From JAVVEW01 sp032251045 (GTDB lineage: Bacteria > Pseudomonadota > Gammaproteobacteria > Methylococcales > Methylomonadaceae), in assembly GCA_032251045.1 (NCBI GenBank), contig JAVVEW010000017.1, positions 1 to 41,599 of the forward strand: a stretch of DNA of 41,599 bases, written 5' to 3'. A program made the position numbers and the translations under genes. This document shows positions 17,495 through 25,313 of this stretch, piece by piece. Position 1 is the stretch's first letter. The number at the start of each line of letters is the position of its first letter. The notes under the pieces were generated by a model. That model did not search any database. It was not told the origin of the DNA and was given only the letters and a program-made list of their open reading frames with translations.

Positions 17495-17593
17495 ATGAAC
17501 CTGAAACAAAAAAATTGGTTAATCGTGGTAGTGCTGTCACTGGTGGTGGTGGCCATTTATCTTTTTGCCATGTGGCAGGCCGGCCAGGCATGA
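17495..17593 (+). CDS. Small single-pass membrane peptide, probable oxidase assembly factor
   Basis: This open frame encodes 32 residues, starting MNLKQKNWLIVVVLSLVVV and ending WQAGQA. It is one hydrophobic helix with a positive N-terminal flank. GGAG stands ten bases before its ATG. Its TGA overlaps the ctaG ATG (ATGA), strong evidence that it is translated. Betaproteobacteria have a comparable tiny 'cytochrome oxidase small assembly protein' in the same place, between coxA and ctaG. This peptide is too short to prove homology, so the role is inferred from position. Confidence 0.75.
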   Translation: MNLKQKNWLIVVVLSLVVVAIYLFAMWQAGQA

Positions 17594-18129
17594 GTACTGA
17601 CGTCGAAATAAAAAATCGCCGACTGTTAACCCGCATGTCGATTTTTGCGGTGTTGATGTTTGGTTTTGGTTTTGCGTTAGTGCCATTATATGACGTGTTT
17701 TGCGACATTACCGGCCTGAATGGGAAAACGGGCGATCAGGCCATTGCCGAGACGGTTTACAACATCGATACCGAGCGCACCTTGACCATGGAATTTGTCA
17801 CCTCGGTGGGGGATGCGCCCATCGAGTTTCGTGCGGAAACCGCCAAGCTCAGTATCCATCCCGGTCAATACTACACGGTGAACTTTTATGCCAGGAATCT
17901 GACCGATCGCCCCATGGTGGCACGCGCCATTCCCAGCGTGACACCGGGGCTGGCGGCAGAATTTTTGCAGAAAACCGAATGTTTCTGTTTTAACGAACAA
18001 CACTTCGCCCCGGGTGAGGCGCTTAGCATGCCCATGCGCTTTGTCATCAAGCCGGATTTGCCGGAGAAATTCAAGACGGTTACCTTAGCGTACACGTTTT
18101 TTGATAACACCGATTCCAACTCTAACTGA
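17590..18129 (+). CDS. ctaG: Cytochrome c oxidase assembly protein CtaG (Cox11 family)
   Basis: CtaG delivers copper to the CuB site of subunit I during oxidase assembly. The 179-residue protein has one N-terminal membrane helix (RMSIFAVLMFGFGFALVPLY) with YDVFCDITGLNGKT directly behind it. The copper-binding cysteine pair is in TECFCFNEQHFAPGE. The start at ATG 17590 gives the family's normal length and overlaps the preceding small peptide's stop codon. The frame reads further upstream, but that part overlaps the small peptide gene. It is followed by coxC after 11 bases. Confidence 0.95.
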   Translation: MSTDVEIKNRRLLTRMSIFAVLMFGFGFALVPLYDVFCDITGLNGKTGDQAIAETVYNIDTERTLTMEFVTSVGDAPIEFRAETAKLSIHPGQYYTVNFYARNLTDRPMVARAIPSVTPGLAAEFLQKTECFCFNEQHFAPGEALSMPMRFVIKPDLPEKFKTVTLAYTFFDNTDSNSN

Positions 18130-18140
18130 CGAGATTCGCT

Positions 18141-19004
18141 ATGTCTGAAAATTCCTATTACATTCCTCACAAAGCAACCTGGCCGGCTTTAGGCACCGCG
18201 GGTTTGATGATGCTGTTGGCAGGTTTTGCCAATTTACTTAATGGCTCCAGCGTGGGCTCCACCATGATGGTGCTGGGTTTTGCCATTTTTCTGGTGATGC
18301 TGGCTGGCTGGTTTAGTTTACAAGCCGTGGAAAGTGAATCGGGTATGTACAGCCATCAAGTCGGCGTGTCTTACCGGATGGGCATGGTTTGGTTTATCTT
18401 TTCTGAAGTCATGTTTTTCGCGGTATTTTTTGGCACGCTATGGTATACGCGCACGCTGTCTGTGCCTTGGCTGGCGGGTATCGGTGATGGCCCTGGGCGT
18501 GGCACAGAGTTGTTATGGCCCGGTTTTGAGGCTATATGGCCTACCAATGGACCGGGCGAAATTGGCGGTGAATTCGAGCCGATGGGCGCGTGGGGGATTC
18601 CATTTCTCAATACCCTGATTCTGTTAACCAGTGGTGTCACTGTTACCTGGGCGCATCATGGCTTGTTGGCAGGTCATCGCGACCAGTTAGTGAAAGGACT
18701 GATTGCCACAGTCATTCTGGGCTTTTTGTTTGTTGGCTTTCAAGCTTTTGAATACCACGAAGCCTATAGCGACATGGGGTTAACGCTGGGTTCAGGGATT
18801 TATGGTTCCACTTTCTTCATGCTGACCGGGTTTCATGGCTTGCATGTTTGCATCGGCGCTATCATCCTGACCGTGGTGTTATTTCGTGCCAGTAAAGGCC
18901 ATTTCAGCAAGGAAAATCATTTTGCCTTTGAAGCAGCCGCCTGGTATTGGCATTTTGTCGATGTAGTTTGGCTGGGCTTGTTTGTATTTGTCTATATGCT
19001 TTGA
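18141..19004 (+). CDS. coxC: Cytochrome c oxidase subunit III
   Basis: Subunit III stabilises proton uptake by subunit I. The 287-residue protein has the seven-helix pattern of the family. Characteristic blocks are YRMGMVWFIFSEVMFFAVFF, GVTVTWAHHGLLAG, FQAFEYHEAYSD, FFMLTGFHGLHVCIG and the C-terminal AAWYWHFVDVVWLGLF. The N-terminus (YYIPHKATWPALG) matches proteobacterial relatives. It is the last gene of the cox operon, with a terminator about 300 bases further on. No SURF1 or haem A synthase gene follows. Confidence 0.96.
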   Translation: MSENSYYIPHKATWPALGTAGLMMLLAGFANLLNGSSVGSTMMVLGFAIFLVMLAGWFSLQAVESESGMYSHQVGVSYRMGMVWFIFSEVMFFAVFFGTLWYTRTLSVPWLAGIGDGPGRGTELLWPGFEAIWPTNGPGEIGGEFEPMGAWGIPFLNTLILLTSGVTVTWAHHGLLAGHRDQLVKGLIATVILGFLFVGFQAFEYHEAYSDMGLTLGSGIYGSTFFMLTGFHGLHVCIGAIILTVVLFRASKGHFSKENHFAFEAAAWYWHFVDVVWLGLFVFVYML

Positions 19005-19046
19005 CGGCCAGTCCCTTACAAAGCGTCACGGTTCACAGCCTGAAAA

Positions 19047-19073
19047 AATCCCCCTTGGGAAAAGGAGGAAGCC
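19047..19073 (+). repeat. 27-base dispersed repeat, copy 2
   Basis: This matches the minus strand of 9361-9387 at 24 of 27 bases, in the opposite orientation. It contains CCCCCTTGGGAAAAGG. The short hairpin arms at the right edge of the window (CCCCTT with AAGGGG) have a related make-up. Confidence 0.55.
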
Positions 19074-19186
19074 GATAGAGTTCTTAGGATGGATAAGCTT
19101 CAGCCGATCTACCAAGGGTTTGCGGCCTTTTGGTGGATGTACCTTTCAGGCTTATCCATCTTGCGAATTGACTGACTCGTTCAGTC

Positions 19187-19259
19187 CGTAGGCTGGGTAC
19201 AGCGATACCCAGAACAAGGTAAGGAAAACGCTGGGTTTCGTACCTCAAGCCAGCCTACG
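19187..19259. repeat. 73-base palindromic element
   Basis: The ends are a perfect 10-base inverted repeat (CGTAGGCTGG at 19187-19196, CCAGCCTACG at 19250-19259). Inside, GATACCCAG and CTGGGTTTC with GGTAC and GTACC extend the pairing, so nearly the whole unit folds into one hairpin. Similar 'GTAGGCTGGGT' palindromes are common as non-coding repeats in gammaproteobacterial genomes. This looks like one copy. Confidence 0.65.
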
Positions 19260-19309
19260 AAGCTATAAAGTGACGTATCTCATCGGGTTAACCTGGCAAA
19301 GGTTACCTT

Positions 19310-19344
19310 AAAAGCCATCTGCCGATTTGGTAGATGGCTTTTTT
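19310..19344. terminator. Bidirectional terminator between coxC and msrP
   Basis: AAAAGCCATCT (19310-19320) pairs over 11 bases with AGATGGCTTTT (19332-19342) and is followed by more Ts on the plus strand. The complementary A-run on the left makes it work for minus-strand transcripts also. It closes both the cox operon and msrP. Confidence 0.85.
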
Positions 19345-19398
19345 ATGGCCCCTTGGCGGCCACGCGTTTAGTGAGGTGCGCCGGGTTGGCTGCGCGGC

Positions 19399-20340
19399 TT
19401 AGAAAAACCGTTGCAAATCCATGCCGCTGTAGAGTGATGCCACTTGCCGGGCGTAGCCGTTGAACAATTGTGTGGGATGTTTAGGGGTGAAAATGCTGGC
19501 GCCTAGCAAACGTTCACGAGCCTGGCTCCAGCGTGGATGAGCAACGTCTGGATTGACGTTGGCGTAAAAGCCATATTCATTGGGCGCCGCTACATTCCAG
19601 GCGGTGCGGGGTTGATTGCGGGTGAAGCGAATTTTAACGATCGCTTTTGTGCTTTTGAAGCCGTATTTCCATGGTACCACCAGCCGCAAGGGGGCACCGT
19701 TCTGTTTGGGTAGCCGGTCGTCATACATGCCAACCGCTAGTAATGTTAAAGAGTGCATGGCTTCATCGATCCGCAAGCCTTCTACATAAGGCCAAGGCAG
19801 CACGCCGCGTTTTTGGCCCGGCATTTCCGAAGGTCGATACAAGCTGGTGAATTCCACGAATTTGGCTTGTTCAGTGGGTTTGAATTGTTTCAGCAAACGC
19901 CCCAGAGGGAAGCCAATCCAGGGAACCACCATGGCCCAGGCCTCAACGCAGCGAAATCGGTAAATACGTTCTTCAAGAGGCTGTTCGCGCAGTATCTGTT
20001 CGAGGTCGAACGTGCCTGTGTTTTCCGCTTCACCTTCAACAATCAGTGTCCAAGGTTCGATGGTGAGTCGTTGCGCCAGCACAGCAGGCTCGGTTTTGGA
20101 AGTGGAAAACTCGTAGTAGTTATTGTAACTGCTGACATCCTCGACCGAGGTAGGGGGGATGTCCAGTGAATACGGGCCTTTGCCGACGTCTGAATAATGG
20201 CCTTGCGCTTTGCTCTGGGCGGGCCAGGCGGCGACCAGAGTTGTGCCGAGCGCGGCTTTCAGTAAGCTGCGGCGCTGTTGATAAACCGCTTCTGGTGTGA
20301 TTTGGCTGCTGGGTATGGCAGGTTCGGTTTTAATGATCAT
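19399..20340 (-). CDS. msrP: Periplasmic methionine sulfoxide reductase, molybdopterin subunit MsrP
   Basis: MsrP (YedY) repairs oxidised methionines in periplasmic proteins, taking electrons from the membrane haem protein MsrQ. A Tat signal is present (QQRRSLLKAALGTTLVAA, twin Arg at residues 23-24). The molybdenum-ligating cysteine is Cys131 in YRFRCVEAWAMVVPW. GVLPWPYVEGLRIDEA and APLRLVVPWKYGFKS are typical of the cofactor-binding fold. The 313-residue length is normal. No msrQ gene is adjacent, unlike the usual msrPQ pair, so the partner must be elsewhere. Confidence 0.94.
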   Translation of the reverse strand: MIIKTEPAIPSSQITPEAVYQQRRSLLKAALGTTLVAAWPAQSKAQGHYSDVGKGPYSLDIPPTSVEDVSSYNNYYEFSTSKTEPAVLAQRLTIEPWTLIVEGEAENTGTFDLEQILREQPLEERIYRFRCVEAWAMVVPWIGFPLGRLLKQFKPTEQAKFVEFTSLYRPSEMPGQKRGVLPWPYVEGLRIDEAMHSLTLLAVGMYDDRLPKQNGAPLRLVVPWKYGFKSTKAIVKIRFTRNQPRTAWNVAAPNEYGFYANVNPDVAHPRWSQARERLLGASIFTPKHPTQLFNGYARQVASLYSGMDLQRFF

Positions 20341-20701
20341 GACGGTTTTTTGATGATGAGTGATGCGCAGGCCGTCGGTAAAGACAGTTGCTTTTCTTGC
20401 AGGTTTAACAGTGCTGCCGGATAAATCAAGTCATAGCGGTAAAAGTATAACCATGACACTGGCACAGTTAAACGCAAAGACTGACATGCCAGCCATAAAA
20501 AAACAAGGACAGGGCGTATAGGGGCTGTCTGAGAGCGCTATTTGGGACAGACTGTTTACTAAAAGCTTCTATATTGACTGAAGGTGATGGTATATTGACC
20601 GCCCTTACGATTCAGCGATGAATCGGATCAATCGGCCTGGTTTGAGGGGACAGCCAGGCATAATCACAAAAATCGCCTGCTTCAACCCAGGAGTAACACT
20701 T
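20341..20701. other. Divergent intergenic region, msrP and petA
   Basis: This 361-base gap must hold promoters for both msrP (minus) and petABC (plus). I see no strong consensus promoter. A direct repeat of TATATTGAC at 20570-20578 and 20591-20599 is the most notable element. AGGAG at 20690-20694 is the petA ribosome site. An alternative petA start at 20618 would add 28 non-family residues and is rejected. Confidence 0.5.
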
Positions 20702-21301
20702 ATGAGTAATGACGTCGATAAGTCCAAACGTCAATTTCTGACCTCGGCTGTGACCGTGGTTGGCACGGTGGGCGCCGGTTACGTCGCGGTGCCTTTTCTT
20801 GCGCAAATGCAACCTAGCACCAAGGCCATGGCCGCAGGTGCCCCGGTCACGGTCGATTTAAGCAAAATGGAGCCAGGCCAGCTGCTGCGCGTAGCCTGGC
20901 GCGGTAAGCCGGTGTGGATTTTGAATCGTACCGCCAAAGTTTTGGAAATGCTGGGTACCTTGGATGATAAGTTACGCGATCCGATGTCGAATGAATCCTT
21001 GCAGCCCGCTTACGCAAAAAATGCCGGGCGTGCAGTACGGCCGGAAATTTTTGTTGCCATTGGCTTGTGCACACACTTAGGCTGCTCGCCAACGTTTCGT
21101 CCTGAAATTGCGCCCGCAGACTTAGGGCCTGATTGGCAAGGCGGTTTTTTCTGTCCTTGTCATGGTTCATGGTTTGATCTGGCAGGCCGGGTATTCCAGG
21201 GCGTGCCCGCGCCTACAAATCTGGAAATTCCCCCTTATCGTTTTGTCGATGACGAGGTTTTGATTGTCGGCGAAGACCCTGTTGTGGAGGCAAGCGCATG
21301 A
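20702..21301 (+). CDS. petA: Ubiquinol-cytochrome c reductase iron-sulfur (Rieske) subunit
   Basis: This subunit carries the [2Fe-2S] cluster that takes the first electron from quinol in the bc1 complex. The 199-residue protein starts at ATG 20702 behind AGGAG. KSKRQFLTSAVTVVGTVGAG is the N-terminal anchor, with Tat-like character (one Arg with Lys rather than RR). Cluster motifs are CTHLGC (residues 123-128) and CPCHGS (151-156), giving two Cys and two His ligands plus the structural disulfide. The stop overlaps the petB start (ATGA at 21298-21301), so translation is coupled. Confidence 0.96.
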   Translation: MSNDVDKSKRQFLTSAVTVVGTVGAGYVAVPFLAQMQPSTKAMAAGAPVTVDLSKMEPGQLLRVAWRGKPVWILNRTAKVLEMLGTLDDKLRDPMSNESLQPAYAKNAGRAVRPEIFVAIGLCTHLGCSPTFRPEIAPADLGPDWQGGFFCPCHGSWFDLAGRVFQGVPAPTNLEIPPYRFVDDEVLIVGEDPVVEASA

Positions 21302-22680
21302 AACCTACTCGTTTGACACAGGTCGGCAACTGGGTCATAGACCGATTTCCGCTGACCAAGCTATGGAATGAACACATGGCGCATTACTACGCGCCGAAAA
21401 ATTTCAACTTCTGGTATTTCTTTGGCTCTTTAGCACTGTTGGTGCTGGTCAATCAGCTGCTTACCGGTATCTTGCTGACCATGAACTATAAGCCCGACGC
21501 CGAGTTGGCGTTCGATTCGGTGGAATACATCATGCGTGATGTCAGCTGGGGCTGGCTGGTGCGTTATCTGCATTCCACCGGCGCCTCGGCCTTTTTTATC
21601 GTGGTGTATCTGCACATGTTCCGCGGCATTATCTACGGCTCGTTCAAACAGCCCAGGGAGTTGGTGTGGATTTTCGGCATGCTGATTTTCCTGGCGCTGA
21701 TGGCGGAAGCCTTCATGGGCTATCTGCTGCCTTGGGGGCAAATGTCCTACTGGGGCGCGCAAGTGATTATTTCCCTGTTCAGCGCGATACCGGTATTTGG
21801 CGATGAGTTATCGTTGTGGGTTCGGGGCGATTATGTGGTCTCGGACGCCACCTTGAACCGATTCTTTGCCTTTCATGTCATTGCCGTGCCGTTGGTGCTG
21901 ATTCTGCTGATATTTCTTCATATCGTGGCATTGCATGAAGTCGGCTCCAACAACCCGGATGGTATCGAAATCAAAAAGAATAAAGACGCCCAAGGTATTC
22001 CGGTCGATGGCATTCCGTTTCACCCGTATTACACGGTCAAGGATATTTTCGGCGTCGGGGTATTTTTGTTTTTCTTTGCTGTGGTGGTGTTTTATTTTCC
22101 GGAAATGGGGGGTTATTTTCTGGAACATGCCAATTTCATTCCAGCCGACCCGTTAACCACTCCGGAACATATCGCTCCGGTCTGGTATTTCACGCCTTTT
22201 TACGCCATTTTGCGTGCGGTGCCGGACAAATTCGCCGGCGTTATCGCCATGGGTGGCGCGATTGCCATTTTATTTTTATTGCCATGGCTGGATCGCAGTC
22301 CGGTGAAATCTATTCGCTACCGTGGTGGTTTATTCAAAAAGGCGCTGTTGTTGTTTGTCATCAGTTTCTTGGGGTTAGGTTACCTTGGGACTCAGCCGGC
22401 GACGCCGGGCGCGACCATGGTGGCACGGGTGTTGACAGTGATTTACTTCGGATTTTTCCTGTTAATGCCGCTTTATACGCGCTGGGAAAAAGCCAAGCCT
22501 CAGCCTGAGCGTCTGACCATGCAGCCCACGCTTGAAGAAAGAGTGCCCGAGCTTATTGAGCTGTATGAAGAAGCGACTGTTCCCACTCAAGGAGGTACCT
22601 GGCAGCGCAAACCGGATTTTTCAGCCATTGGCTGTATCCTGGTTCGCTTTCTGAAAAAACTGAAAAAAAGCCTGGATTGA
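21298..22680 (+). CDS. petB: Ubiquinol-cytochrome c reductase cytochrome b
   Basis: Cytochrome b is the membrane core of the bc1 complex, holding two b haems and the two quinone sites. The 460-residue protein is the full-length, eight-helix form, not the split b6/subunit IV form. Haem-ligand helices are seen in RYLHSTGASAFFIVVYLHMF and in FFAFHVIAVP with FLHIVALHEVGSNNPDG. The Qo-site loop reads PVWY (HIAPVWYFTPFYAILR) instead of mitochondrial PEWY, a variant I associate with beta- and gammaproteobacteria. A charged C-terminal tail of about 60 residues follows the last helix. It overlaps petA by four bases. Confidence 0.96.
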   Translation: MKPTRLTQVGNWVIDRFPLTKLWNEHMAHYYAPKNFNFWYFFGSLALLVLVNQLLTGILLTMNYKPDAELAFDSVEYIMRDVSWGWLVRYLHSTGASAFFIVVYLHMFRGIIYGSFKQPRELVWIFGMLIFLALMAEAFMGYLLPWGQMSYWGAQVIISLFSAIPVFGDELSLWVRGDYVVSDATLNRFFAFHVIAVPLVLILLIFLHIVALHEVGSNNPDGIEIKKNKDAQGIPVDGIPFHPYYTVKDIFGVGVFLFFFAVVVFYFPEMGGYFLEHANFIPADPLTTPEHIAPVWYFTPFYAILRAVPDKFAGVIAMGGAIAILFLLPWLDRSPVKSIRYRGGLFKKALLLFVISFLGLGYLGTQPATPGATMVARVLTVIYFGFFLLMPLYTRWEKAKPQPERLTMQPTLEERVPELIELYEEATVPTQGGTWQRKPDFSAIGCILVRFLKKLKKSLD

Positions 22681-22681
22681 T

Positions 22682-23404
22682 ATGAAAACCCTGATTCTAT
22701 GGTTAAGTTTGTTATTGCCATCACTTGCCGGTGCCTCGGCATCAGGTGTTGATCTGAAACACGCACGTATTGATTTGACCGATCAACAATCCTTACAGCG
22801 AGGCGCGAAAAATTTTGTCACATATTGCTTAGGTTGCCATTCAGCGAAATACATTCGTTACTTGAAAATCTCTCTGGATTTTGAGCTGCCGGAAGAGACC
22901 GTGCTGAAAGATATTGCTCCGGTTGGCGCAGGCATTTACGATCCGTTGCTGACGGCTATGAACGGACATGATTCGGCCAAATGGTTCGGCATTACGCCGC
23001 CGGACTTATCTTTGATCGCACGCGTTCGTGGCGCTGACTGGCTATTTACCTACCTGACCGGTTTTTATGATGACCCCAGCAAGCCGTTAGGCACGAACAA
23101 TGTTGTGTTTCCGGATGTGGGCATGCCGAATGTGCTTTGGCAGTTGCAAGGCGAACAAGAGGCAGTATTCAAAACGGTGCAAGGCCAGAAAGTACTTGAT
23201 CACCTGGTGTTGCATCAGCCAGGACAGTTGGCGCCGCATGAGTTTGATGGCTGGGTGAATGATCTGGTCAACTTTCTGGTCTACGCTGCTGAGCCTGTGC
23301 AGTTGGAACGCAAAAGCATGGGTAAATATGTGCTGTTCTTTATTCTGATGTTTACGCTGTTAGCGTATCTGCTGAAGAAGGAATACTGGCGGGATGTTCA
23401 TTGA
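22682..23404 (+). CDS. petC: Ubiquinol-cytochrome c reductase cytochrome c1
   Basis: Cytochrome c1 passes electrons from the Rieske protein to soluble cytochrome c or directly to the caa3 oxidase. A signal peptide (residues 1-20) is followed by the haem motif CLGCH (Cys49, Cys52, His53), a VGMPNVLWQ segment with the probable axial Met, and a C-terminal membrane anchor (YVLFFILMFTLLAYLL). At 240 residues it is the short proteobacterial form. It starts one base after the petB stop and ends the operon. A long palindrome with a short T-run follows it. Confidence 0.95.
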   Translation: MKTLILWLSLLLPSLAGASASGVDLKHARIDLTDQQSLQRGAKNFVTYCLGCHSAKYIRYLKISLDFELPEETVLKDIAPVGAGIYDPLLTAMNGHDSAKWFGITPPDLSLIARVRGADWLFTYLTGFYDDPSKPLGTNNVVFPDVGMPNVLWQLQGEQEAVFKTVQGQKVLDHLVLHQPGQLAPHEFDGWVNDLVNFLVYAAEPVQLERKSMGKYVLFFILMFTLLAYLLKKEYWRDVH

Positions 23405-23443
23405 CCCGGTTGGTTGATTCCAGCTCTTAAGCATGTTCCGGGA

Positions 23444-23520
23444 GTAACCGTTCACAGCCATAATGCTGTAGACTTGTTTTAGCAAGTATGACCGGCTTAG
23501 GTCGGTGAACGGTTACCCTT
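23444..23520. repeat. Palindromic element with 12-base perfect ends
   Basis: GTAACCGTTCAC (23444-23455) and GTGAACGGTTAC (23505-23516) are a perfect inverted repeat separated by 49 bases, followed by CCCTTTTT. The right end is shared exactly with 9335-9346. It lies between the convergent petC and repeat-protein genes, where the T-run may make it act as the petABC terminator. Confidence 0.65.
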
Positions 23521-23552
23521 TTTGGTCGCGTGCTTCCGGGTTGGTTTATGGT

Positions 23553-23831
23553 TTAAGGATAAATAACTTTAGGCTGGAAATAAGCGGCGGGAAAGTCTGG
23601 GTCAAACTGGTTCATGGCCATTGCTTGTTTATCTCTGAACAGCACCTTAGGTTGAAAGTTTGTTGCCGGGTAGCGCGGATCAGCAGCCTTATTGGAAGCG
23701 GTCTCGGCTTGAGTGATTAAGGACTGATCCTGATAAACGACTTTAGGCTCAAAGTTAGCGGCAGGGTAGTTTTCCGCATGCAGGCTTCCGGAAATAGCCA
23801 ATAGCCCCAATATCAAATAACTGCTCTTCAT
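23553..23831 (-). CDS. Small exported protein with three F-x-P-K-V repeats
   Basis: I do not recognise this 92-residue protein. Residues 1-20 are a signal peptide (KSSYLILGLLAISGSLHA). The mature part is built from three copies of a short motif: YPAANFEPKVVYQD, YPATNFQPKVLFRD and FPAAYFQPKVIYP. In general form this is [YF]-P-A-x-x-F-[EQ]-P-K-V-[VLI]-[YF], separated by variable charged linkers. The third copy forms the C-terminus. I choose ATG 23831 because AGAGGA lies six bases upstream. The alternative ATG at 23837 is too close to that site. It begins 16 bases after the ABC ATPase gene, so it belongs to that operon, where it may bind the substrate or a partner in the periplasm (inference). 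Confidence 0.8.
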   Translation of the reverse strand: MKSSYLILGLLAISGSLHAENYPAANFEPKVVYQDQSLITQAETASNKAADPRYPATNFQPKVLFRDKQAMAMNQFDPDFPAAYFQPKVIYP

Positions 23832-23847
23832 ATACATTCCTCTAAGG

Positions 23848-24576
23848 TTAAAAAGTGTAACCGAATCCGCTGACCCGGGTCATCAGGTCATTCCTAAACG
23901 CTTCCACCGCTTGCTCATCCTGACGCTGCTGATCGTTCAAGGTGACTTTTTCGCAACCTATCACGGACATGGGTTTAGCGGCCAGGAAAATCAAGCGATC
24001 AGCCAGAACAATGGCTTCGCGCAAATCGTGCGTGACAAACAAAACCGTATGCGGGCGTTGCCGCCACAATTGTAATAATAAAAACCGGGCTTGTCGCGCC
24101 GTGGCCGGGTCCAGCGACACAAAGGGTTCATCCATCAACAGCAATTCCGGGTCGGTCGCGAATGCTCTTAAGATAGACACGCGCCGATTCATGCCCAGGG
24201 ACAAGTGACCGGGGTAGGCGTGTTGCACGTCGGTTAGGTCCATGCTGGCCAGCATGGCATCGATGGTCGCGGCATCATACTGCCCGGCGGTCAGCGGCAA
24301 GGTAATGTTCTCGCGTACCGTGCGCCAGGGCAGCAGGCGCGGGTTTTGAAAAATGTAACCCACTTTAAGACGGTTATTCGGGTTAGGCCACTGTATCGTG
24401 CCGGTAAAGTCGCCATCCAACCCGGAAATCAGATTGAGCAGAGTGGTTTTGCCGCAGCCGGAGGGGCCCACCAGGCAGACAAACTCATGCGTGGCCAGGG
24501 TCAGTTGAAAATTGGCAATGACAACAGCGCCATTGGCATAACGCTTCTCGTCAATCGCAATGCGCACGGCACTCAT
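23848..24576 (-). CDS. ABC transporter ATP-binding protein, nitrate/sulfonate/taurine type
   Basis: This is the ATPase of an importer of the NitT/TauT group. Walker A is GPSGCGKTT, Walker B is LLLMDEPFVSLDP and the switch region is FVTHDLREAIVLADR. The signature reads LSLGMNRRV rather than the usual LSGGMRQR, an unusual substitution at the second glycine and the following glutamine. The start at ATG 24576 overlaps the permease stop (ATGA). An ATG at 24591 is possible but less likely. It is the third gene of the four-gene unit. Confidence 0.88.
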   Translation of the reverse strand: MSAVRIAIDEKRYANGAVVIANFQLTLATHEFVCLVGPSGCGKTTLLNLISGLDGDFTGTIQWPNPNNRLKVGYIFQNPRLLPWRTVRENITLPLTAGQYDAATIDAMLASMDLTDVQHAYPGHLSLGMNRRVSILRAFATDPELLLMDEPFVSLDPATARQARFLLLQLWRQRPHTVLFVTHDLREAIVLADRLIFLAAKPMSVIGCEKVTLNDQQRQDEQAVEAFRNDLMTRVSGFGYTF

Positions 24577-25313
24577 GTCCGCCACCTGCATTGATAGCGA
24601 TCCAGTGGTTTCAGTATGGCCAACTCAATAACGCCAATAATGCCCAGAAACGCCACGGTGTAGGCCAAAATACCGGCCACATCGAACAATTGAAAGAACA
24701 GATGCAATTGATAACCCACACCTTCGCTACGCCCTAATAATTCCACCACCAAAATAATTTTCCAGATCAGCGCCAATCCTGAGCGGGTTGCCGCCATCAG
24801 GTAAGGGTGTAATTGCGGCCAGATAACATGGTGCAGTGTTTTGCGCCAACCCAGCCGATAACAGCGCGCCATGGCCAGCAACTCTTGATCCAGGGCGCGC
24901 ACACCCTCGCGCAGGGTGATCGCGACATTAGGGGTTTTATTCAGCACCACAGCCAACAGTGCCGCTGTTTCGGTCAGGCCCAGCCATACATAACACAAAA
25001 TAATGGTGACCAACGCCGGCACATTGAGAATAATCATCAGCCAGGGATAAAACCAAACATCCAGACAGCGGCTTAAGCCTAAGCCTAAGCCAATGCCGCA
25101 ACCAATGGCCATGGCCACGCTGAAGCTGACCAGCATTCGCATCAAGGTAGCGCCAAGATGTCGCCACAAAGCGCCGCGTTCGGCCTCCTCAATCAACAGG
25201 CTGAATACTTGCCATGGCCCGGGTAATGCCGGATCGTGCAACCACCAGGCCAATGTTTGCCAGAGCAGTACAAAAATGCCCAGGGAAGTGATGCGGATCA
25301 CGCTTGCTTTCAT
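24573..25313 (-). CDS. ABC transporter permease, nitrate/sulfonate/taurine type
   Basis: The 246-residue inner membrane protein has about six membrane helices. The binding-protein-dependent transport signature is visible at residues 131-165 (REGVRALDQELLAMARCYRL then VIWPQLHPYLMAATRSGLAL), the EAA loop that contacts the ATPase. The N-terminal LWQTLAWWLHDPALPGP segment is typical of TauC/SsuC relatives. Its start codon overlaps the binding-protein stop (ATGA at 25313-25310) and its stop overlaps the ATPase start, so all three are tightly coupled. Confidence 0.9.
   Translation of the reverse strand: MKASVIRITSLGIFVLLWQTLAWWLHDPALPGPWQVFSLLIEEAERGALWRHLGATLMRMLVSFSVAMAIGCGIGLGLGLSRCLDVWFYPWLMIILNVPALVTIILCYVWLGLTETAALLAVVLNKTPNVAITLREGVRALDQELLAMARCYRLGWRKTLHHVIWPQLHPYLMAATRSGLALIWKIILVVELLGRSEGVGYQLHLFFQLFDVAGILAYTVAFLGIIGVIELAILKPLDRYQCRWRT

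Larger units (their letters stand above)
19005..19398. other. Repeat-rich intergenic region
   Basis: Between the convergent coxC and msrP genes lie a copy of the 27-base repeat, a 73-base palindromic element, and a bidirectional terminator, each listed separately. No coding frame in the region looks genuine. Confidence 0.6.
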
